This document shows positions 59,206-64,000 of a stretch of DNA of 64,000 bases, piece after piece. Within the stretch, counting starts at the first letter, position 1. Every line of letters starts with the position of its first letter. The notes below the pieces were generated by a model. It was not told where the DNA came from. It was given only the letters and a program-made list of their open reading frames with translations, and made no database searches. Source of the DNA: JBBRVW01 sp038246545. GTDB lineage: Bacteria; Actinomycetota; Actinomycetes; JACCUZ01. A program made the position numbers and the translations under genes. The stretch covers positions 1-64,000 of the forward strand of contig JBBRVW010000016.1 in NCBI GenBank assembly GCA_038246545.1, given 5' to 3'.

Positions 59206-61422
59206 ATGACGCCGAGCGCCACGGGGACACCTCCGGCGGCGCGACCCGCGGCACCCGGACGCCGCCCACGCCGGGATCTCCGCTGCCGGCCGGCCGCGAC
59301 GGCCAGGGCCGCCCTCGCCGCGGCGGCGGCCCTGATGGGGCTGCTGCCCCTCGCCGTCGTCGGCACCGTCCCGGCGACCGCGGCCGGCGGGGTTCAGGTC
59401 GCCGTCCTCGGCCAGTCGCCGGCCATCGGCACCAGCGGGTCGACGCTGCAGGTGACCGGCACCGTGTCCAACTCCGGTCGTCAGGTGCTGCGCGCGGTCT
59501 CGGTGCGGCTGCGGCTGTCCGACACCCGGCTCGGCAGCCGCGCCGAGCTCGCCGCGGTCATGGCAGGTCAGGTCGCCAGCCGCGACGGGCAGGTCGTGGC
59601 CGAGGTGACCCTGCCCGACCTCGGGCCCGGCACCGGGGCGCCCTTCGACCTCGTCAAGGCCCTCGACCAGGTGCCGGCCCTGGACGGGTTCGGGGTCTAC
59701 GTCCTCGGCGTCGAGGTCGTCGGTGCCCGCGGCAAGGGCGCGCAGGCGCCCGCACGGGTCGCCCTCGTCCGGTCGCTGCTGCCCTGGTCGCCACCCACCG
59801 TCGGGCTGAGCCCGACGGGCTTCAGCTGGCTGTGGCCGCTCGTCGGCGCACCGGTGCGGCTGGCCAACGGCGTGTTCGCCGACGACTCGCTGGCCGCCGG
59901 CCTCGCCCCGGGCGGCCGGCTGGACCGGCTGCTGCAGGCCGGCACCCGGCTCGACGGGGGAGCGGCCGTCACCTGGGCGATCGACCCCGACCTCGTCGAG
60001 ACCGTCCAGGACATGGCCGACGGCTACCGCGTCGTCGCCGATGGCGGCCGGTCGACCGTCCCGGGCGGCGGCTCCGGGCTGGCCCGGTCCTGGCTCGAGG
60101 CGCTGCAGACGGCCACCGCCGGCGCCCAGGTGCTGGCGCTGCCGTACGCCGACCCCGACGTCGTCGCGATCGTGCGGCACGGCGCGCCGGCGGAGGTCGC
60201 GCGGGCCCGCACCGTCGGCGCCGACACGCTGACCCGGCTGCTGCCGGCCGCGACCCTCGTCCCCGACGTGGCCTGGCCGGTGGCCGGCTACGCCGACCGG
60301 GACACGCTCGGGGCGCTGGCCAGGTCCGGCGCCACCGGCGTCGTCCTCGACGGGCGCGCCCTGCCTACCACCATCGACCTCAGCTACACCCCGTCCGGAC
60401 GGGCCCGCCTGTCGTCGGCGGCGGGTCCGGTGGCCGGGCTGCTGGCCGACCCCGGCCTTGCCACCGAGCTCGCGGCCGCGCCGACCGAGGGCAGCGGGGT
60501 GCTCGCCGGTGAGCGGCTGGTGGCCGAGACCGCCATGATCGCGGCCGAGCTGCCGAGCACTGGGACGGCCCGCACCCTGATCGCGATGCCGCCGCGGCGC
60601 TGGAGCCCGTCACAGTCCTACCTCGACCAGCTCGTGACCGTCGCCGGCGCGGCCTGGGCTGCGCCGGTGACCCTCCCCGAGCTGGCCGCCGACACCCCGC
60701 CGGAGGTCGACCGCGAGCGGCTGCGGTACCCGCGCGCCGAGCGGCGCGGCGAGCTGCCGGAGAGCTGGCTGCGGGCGCTGGACACCTACCGGTCCAACGT
60801 GTCCCTGTTCGCCGGCATCCTCACCGACAAGACCCGGCTGGTCCCGCGGCTGCAGTCCTCCCACCTGCGCCTCCAGTCGTCGTACTGGCGTGGCCGGGAC
60901 GGCGCCCGGGTGAACCGCAACGCCCGCGAGCGCGACTACCTCACCGACCTCCGCGGCCGGGTCCGCGTGCAGCCGGGCGACTTCACCTTCGGGAGCAAGT
61001 CCGGGAAGATCCCGGTCACCCTCATCAACGAGCTGCGGCAGCCGGTCGACGTGGTGCTGCGGCTCGAGCCGCAGACCCCCCGGCTGCGCCTCGAGAGGGT
61101 CGAGGTCCCCCCGCTCGGCCCGAACCAGAAGGTCCAGGTCGAGGTGCCGGCCAGCGCCGTGGCGGGCGGCCTCGTCGTGGTGGAGGCCAGCCTGCGCACC
61201 CCGGGCGGAGCGCTCTACGCCCAGCCGGTGGCGCTGCGGGTGCGCGTCACCGAGATCGGCACCGTGGCCCTCGTCATCACCATCGGCGCGGCGGTCGTGC
61301 TCTTCCTGGCCGCCGGGGTGCGCGTCCTGCGGCGGGTCCGGCGCCGCGACCCCGACGCGACCGACGACCCCGACGACCCCGATCCGGAGTCCGCCGAGGA
61401 GCCCGTGGACGTGACGGCGTGA
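59206..61422 (+). CDS. DUF6049 family membrane-anchored protein
   Basis: The product is 738 residues. A signal segment (ALAAAAALMGLLPLAVVGTVPATAAGG) leads into a large extracellular part starting VQVAVLGQSPAIGTSGSTLQVTGTVSNSGRQVLRAVSVRLRLSD, and a single C-terminal helix (TVALVITIGAAVVLFLAAGVRVL) is followed by an acidic tail. This matches DUF6049, which lies directly upstream of murJ in actinomycetes and is thought to work in cell-wall assembly. No enzyme motif. It starts 26 bp after the NUDIX stop. Confidence 0.85.
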   Translation: MTPSATGTPPAARPAAPGRRPRRDLRCRPAATARAALAAAAALMGLLPLAVVGTVPATAAGGVQVAVLGQSPAIGTSGSTLQVTGTVSNSGRQVLRAVSVRLRLSDTRLGSRAELAAVMAGQVASRDGQVVAEVTLPDLGPGTGAPFDLVKALDQVPALDGFGVYVLGVEVVGARGKGAQAPARVALVRSLLPWSPPTVGLSPTGFSWLWPLVGAPVRLANGVFADDSLAAGLAPGGRLDRLLQAGTRLDGGAAVTWAIDPDLVETVQDMADGYRVVADGGRSTVPGGGSGLARSWLEALQTATAGAQVLALPYADPDVVAIVRHGAPAEVARARTVGADTLTRLLPAATLVPDVAWPVAGYADRDTLGALARSGATGVVLDGRALPTTIDLSYTPSGRARLSSAAGPVAGLLADPGLATELAAAPTEGSGVLAGERLVAETAMIAAELPSTGTARTLIAMPPRRWSPSQSYLDQLVTVAGAAWAAPVTLPELAADTPPEVDRERLRYPRAERRGELPESWLRALDTYRSNVSLFAGILTDKTRLVPRLQSSHLRLQSSYWRGRDGARVNRNARERDYLTDLRGRVRVQPGDFTFGSKSGKIPVTLINELRQPVDVVLRLEPQTPRLRLERVEVPPLGPNQKVQVEVPASAVAGGLVVVEASLRTPGGALYAQPVALRVRVTEIGTVALVITIGAAVVLFLAAGVRVLRRVRRRDPDATDDPDDPDPESAEEPVDVTA

Positions 61423-61437
61423 GCGGGTGACGGCCCG

Positions 61438-63147
61438 ATGACCACCCCGTCCGGACAGCCGGCCGACGCGTCCCCGGACCCGATCGAGCAGGCCGACCCC
61501 GCGCCGGTCGGGGCCTCGGCGCGGACGCTGCTGCGCGCCTCGTCGGTGATGGCCGCCGGGACGGTCGCCTCCCGTGCGCTGGGCTTCGTGCGGGCGGCCG
61601 TCCTGGCTGCCGCCATCGGCACCGCCCTGACCGGCGACACGTTCCAGGTCGCCAACACGGTGCCCAACATCATCTACATCCTGCTGGCCGGCGGCGTCCT
61701 CAACGCGGTGTTCGTGCCGCAGCTGGTCCGCGCGATGCGCGGCGGCGAGGAGCAGGCCCAGCAGTACACCGACCGGCTGCTGACCCTGGCCGTCCTGGTG
61801 CTGGCCGGCATCACCCTGGTCGCGACGCTCGCGGCGCCACTCGTGGTGGGGCTCTACACGGTGATGGCCGAGCCGGCCGCGGCGGACGCGCACGTGACCG
61901 CGCTGCTCGCGTACTGGTGCCTGCCGCAGATCTTCTTCTACGGCGTCTACACCATGCTCAGCCAGGTCCTCAACGCCCGCGGCAGCTTCGGCCCGATGAT
62001 GTGGGCGCCGGTGCTCAACAACATCATTGCGATCGTCGGCGGGCTGGTCTTCATCGCGGCGTTCGAGATCGACGTCGACGACCCGACGTCACTGGGTGCC
62101 GGGGCCGTGACGCTGCTGGCGGGCGGAGCGACCGTGGGCGTCGCCGCGCAGGCCCTCGTCCTGCTGCCGGTGCTGCGACGCAGCGGGTTCCGGTTCCGCC
62201 CCCGGCTCGACCCGCGCGGAGTGGGCCTGCGCCGGGCCGGCGACCTGGCCCGCTGGACCTTGCTGTTCGTGCTGGTCAACCAGATCGCCTACGCGGTGAT
62301 CGTGAACCTCGGCGTGGCCACCAGCACGTCAGCGAAGGCGGCGGGGCTGACGGCCGGCGTCGGCTTGCTCGCCTACTCGAACGCCTACCTCATCTTCGTC
62401 CTGCCGCACTCGATCATCACGGTGTCGGTCATGACCGGCGTGCTGCCCCGCATGAGCCGCGAGGCGTCGGCCCGCGACCTCGCTGCCGTGCGCGCCTCGT
62501 TGTCGGAGGCGTGGCGACTCACCGGTGTCGGCACCGTGGTAGCGGCCGCGGGACTCGTGGCACTGGGTCCGCAGCTGACGGAGATCCTCTTCGACAACCC
62601 CCAGGTCACCACCGCCGGCGCCCGCTACATCGGGGTGGTCGCGGCGGCGTTCGCCCTGGGCCTGCCCGCCTTCTCCGCGCAGTACGTCGCCCTGCGGGGC
62701 TTCTACGCCTTCGAGGACACCAGGACGCCGTTCCTCCTCCAGCTCGCCATCGCCGCCACCAACGTGCTGCTGGCGCTCGCGGCCTACGCCGTCCTCGACG
62801 TGCGGTGGCGGATGGCCGGTGTTGCCCTGGCGTACTCGCTCACCTACGCCGGCGGGCTGGCGCTGTCGACGTCGCTGCTGCGGCGCCGCACCGGCGGACT
62901 CGACGGCCAGGCGGTGCTGCGGCACTACGTCCGGCTGGTGGTCGCCGCCGTGCCGGCCGCGGCGCTCGGCTGGGTGGTGTCGTGGGTGGTCGGAGGGCTC
63001 GTGGGCGACGGCCTCCTCGGGTCCCTGGTCGCGCTGGCGGCGGGCGGGCTGGTGCTGCTGGTCTGCTACGTCGTGCTGGCCCGGGCGATGCGGGTCCGCG
63101 AGCTCACCGAGCTCCTCGGCCGGGTCCGCGGCCGAGCGACGGCCTGA
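61438..63147 (+). CDS. murJ: Lipid II flippase MurJ
   Basis: The product is 569 residues with fourteen helices. SVMAAGTVASRALGFVRAAVLAAAIGTALTGDTFQVANTVPNIIYILLAGGVLNAVFVPQLVRAM is the conserved MVF core with the central-cavity Arg residues. It moves lipid II across the membrane for peptidoglycan synthesis. Unlike mycobacterial MviN, no pseudokinase domain is fused; one appears as a separate gene downstream. It starts 15 bp after the DUF6049 stop. A small hairpin (GGGCCG-ACAC-CGGCCC, 63153-63168) follows the stop. Confidence 0.93.
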   Translation: MTTPSGQPADASPDPIEQADPAPVGASARTLLRASSVMAAGTVASRALGFVRAAVLAAAIGTALTGDTFQVANTVPNIIYILLAGGVLNAVFVPQLVRAMRGGEEQAQQYTDRLLTLAVLVLAGITLVATLAAPLVVGLYTVMAEPAAADAHVTALLAYWCLPQIFFYGVYTMLSQVLNARGSFGPMMWAPVLNNIIAIVGGLVFIAAFEIDVDDPTSLGAGAVTLLAGGATVGVAAQALVLLPVLRRSGFRFRPRLDPRGVGLRRAGDLARWTLLFVLVNQIAYAVIVNLGVATSTSAKAAGLTAGVGLLAYSNAYLIFVLPHSIITVSVMTGVLPRMSREASARDLAAVRASLSEAWRLTGVGTVVAAAGLVALGPQLTEILFDNPQVTTAGARYIGVVAAAFALGLPAFSAQYVALRGFYAFEDTRTPFLLQLAIAATNVLLALAAYAVLDVRWRMAGVALAYSLTYAGGLALSTSLLRRRTGGLDGQAVLRHYVRLVVAAVPAAALGWVVSWVVGGLVGDGLLGSLVALAAGGLVLLVCYVVLARAMRVRELTELLGRVRGRATA

Positions 63148-63223
63148 CGCCCGGGCCGACACCGGCCCACCTAGCTGACGCGCCGGCCTCAAGCCGGGCG
63201 CCGGACCGGCCGATGTGCTCACC

Positions 63224-63667
63224 ATGCAGGCTGCCGTGCCGCGCGTCCTTCGCGCCGTCCCGCCCGTCGCGACCTCCGGGCGCGACCGGGGCGACATCGT
63301 GCTGGGCTGGCTCACCCGCCTGACGGTGGTGTTCGCCGTCGTCGGCCTGGCACTGTTCGAGGCCATCTCGATCGGCACCACCACTGCCAACGTCGCCGAC
63401 CAGGGCTCCTACGCCGCCCAGGAGGCGTCCGCGACCTGGGACCAGACCAGGAACGCGCAGTCCGCCTACGAGGCCGCCGTCACCGCCGCCGTCGACCAGA
63501 ACGCCGAGAACGTGGTCTCGACCAAGGACTTCCTCATCGACCCCGACGGCACCGTCCACCTGGTCATCAGCCGGGACGCCAAGACCCTGCTGCTCTTCCG
63601 GTGGCACCGCACGGCCGGCTGGGCGCACGTCAGCCGCGCGGCCGAGGGCCGCAGCGTCCAGAGCTGA
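63224..63667 (+). CDS. Small membrane-anchored hypothetical protein
   Basis: The product is 147 residues. One N-terminal helix (IVLGWLTRLTVVFAVVGLALFEAISIG) precedes a polar extracellular part with IDPDGTVHLVISRDAKTLLLFRWHRTAGWAHVSRAAEG. The single-helix-plus-beta layout recalls small pilin/TadE-like or envelope-associated proteins, but no family is recognised. ATG at 63224 or GTG at 63215 could be the start. It lies between murJ and the kinase-like gene. Confidence 0.6.
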   Translation: MQAAVPRVLRAVPPVATSGRDRGDIVLGWLTRLTVVFAVVGLALFEAISIGTTTANVADQGSYAAQEASATWDQTRNAQSAYEAAVTAAVDQNAENVVSTKDFLIDPDGTVHLVISRDAKTLLLFRWHRTAGWAHVSRAAEGRSVQS

Positions 63668-63819
63668 CGACGCGCGACGGCAGCCGGCCGCGGACCCACC
63701 GCCGCCGGCAGGACTGACAGCCGGGTTCCCGGGGTAGTCGGACCTACGATGGTCGGACCCGCTCGCGCGGGGCCCGGGCCACCGGTCCCTGCCGTACGTC
63801 AGTCCCCGACGGGAGTGCT

Positions 63820-64000
63820 GTGTCGCCGAACGCCGTCGAGCCGGGCACCAGGCTCGTCGACCGCTACCGCCTCGACAAGCACCTCGGCGAGGCGGGCGGC
63901 ACGGCCTACTGGCGCGCGCACGACGAGCTGTTGGACCGCTCGGTCGGCGTCTGCCTGCTCAGCGCCGACGACAGCCAGGCCGAGCGGGTCCTCGGTGCCG
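63820..64000 (+). CDS. Protein-kinase-family protein, probable pseudokinase (3' end outside window)
   Basis: GTG at 63820 with GGGAG upstream begins a frame open to the window end. The 60 residues visible contain the kinase N-lobe pattern RLVDRYRLDKHLGEAGGTAYWRAHDELLDRSVGVCLLS. The Gly-rich loop reads GEAGGTAYW and the position of the catalytic Lys (usually VAVK) is VGVCLL, so ATP catalysis is unlikely. In mycobacteria a pseudokinase fused to MviN regulates lipid II flipping; here it would act as a separate protein. Confidence 0.75.
   Translation, partial: MSPNAVEPGTRLVDRYRLDKHLGEAGGTAYWRAHDELLDRSVGVCLLSADDSQAERVLGA

Noticed and set aside
1..64000. tRNA, rRNA, riboswitch, IS element and prophage genes
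   Set aside because: Spacers were inspected for cloverleaf arms, conserved aptamer cores, transposase motifs and phage genes. None was recognised; a tRNAscan and Rfam run would be decisive.

Overview
The window is a high-GC chromosomal segment from an actinomycete. Codons are strongly G/C-ending, GTG starts and 4-bp GTGA overlaps are common, and gene families typical of the group are present (inositol-3-phosphate synthase, MurJ followed by a kinase-like protein, DUF6049, DUF5318, a FemX/alanine-racemase-like pair, an RsiG-type protein). The order dnaB, MATE transporter, rplI-rpsR-ssb-rpsF, class A PBP, padR-ino1, CCA transferase, NUDIX, DUF6049, murJ is the arrangement usually found on one flank of oriC in actinomycetes. 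No rRNA, tRNA, CRISPR array, insertion sequence or prophage was recognised. The exact genus cannot be given.

Layout. 1-3.7 kb: a translationally coupled operon for flavin/iron-sulfur electron transfer (coiled-coil protein, ApbE, ferric-reductase-like membrane protein, NuoF-like protein, small ferredoxin). 3.8-7.6 kb: an acyl-dehydrogenase operon (E1 alpha, E1 beta, E2). 7.9-23.7 kb: mixed metabolic, transport and regulatory genes, including an ArsR-MFS operon with a probable leaderless promoter, an ABC-F ATPase, a HisC-type aminotransferase, an RsiG-like c-di-GMP-binding protein and a frameshifted M1 peptidase. 23.7-34.2 kb: an eleven-gene neighbourhood resembling an expanded E. coli ydjX-ynjF cluster. 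It has an ABC importer, a CDP-alcohol phosphatidyltransferase, a radical SAM enzyme and a pyridine-nucleotide-disulfide oxidoreductase on one strand. Divergent from these are an ECF sigma factor, its zinc-type anti-sigma factor, a VTT-domain membrane protein and a methyltransferase.

34.8-42.6 kb: replication and translation core. dnaB carries two inteins; the one in the Walker A loop shows the W-C-T signature of class 3 inteins. Then MATE, DinB, rplI, rpsR, ssb and rpsF. 42.9-49.4 kb: DNase IV, acyltransferase, a divergent MarR/YceI pair with a shared operator, FemX plus alanine-racemase-like protein, and an AbiEi-like gene. 49.6-64 kb: envelope genes (GT87, class A PBP, DUF6049, MurJ, kinase-like protein), padR-ino1 with a clear PadR operator, an MFS transporter, the CCA-adding enzyme and a NUDIX hydrolase.

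The most unusual non-coding signal is a roughly 60-80 bp bipartite palindromic element present four times (about 3.70, 48.36, 49.49 and 57.01 kb). Each copy lies just downstream of a stop codon. Two copies in opposite orientation bracket the AbiEi-like gene.
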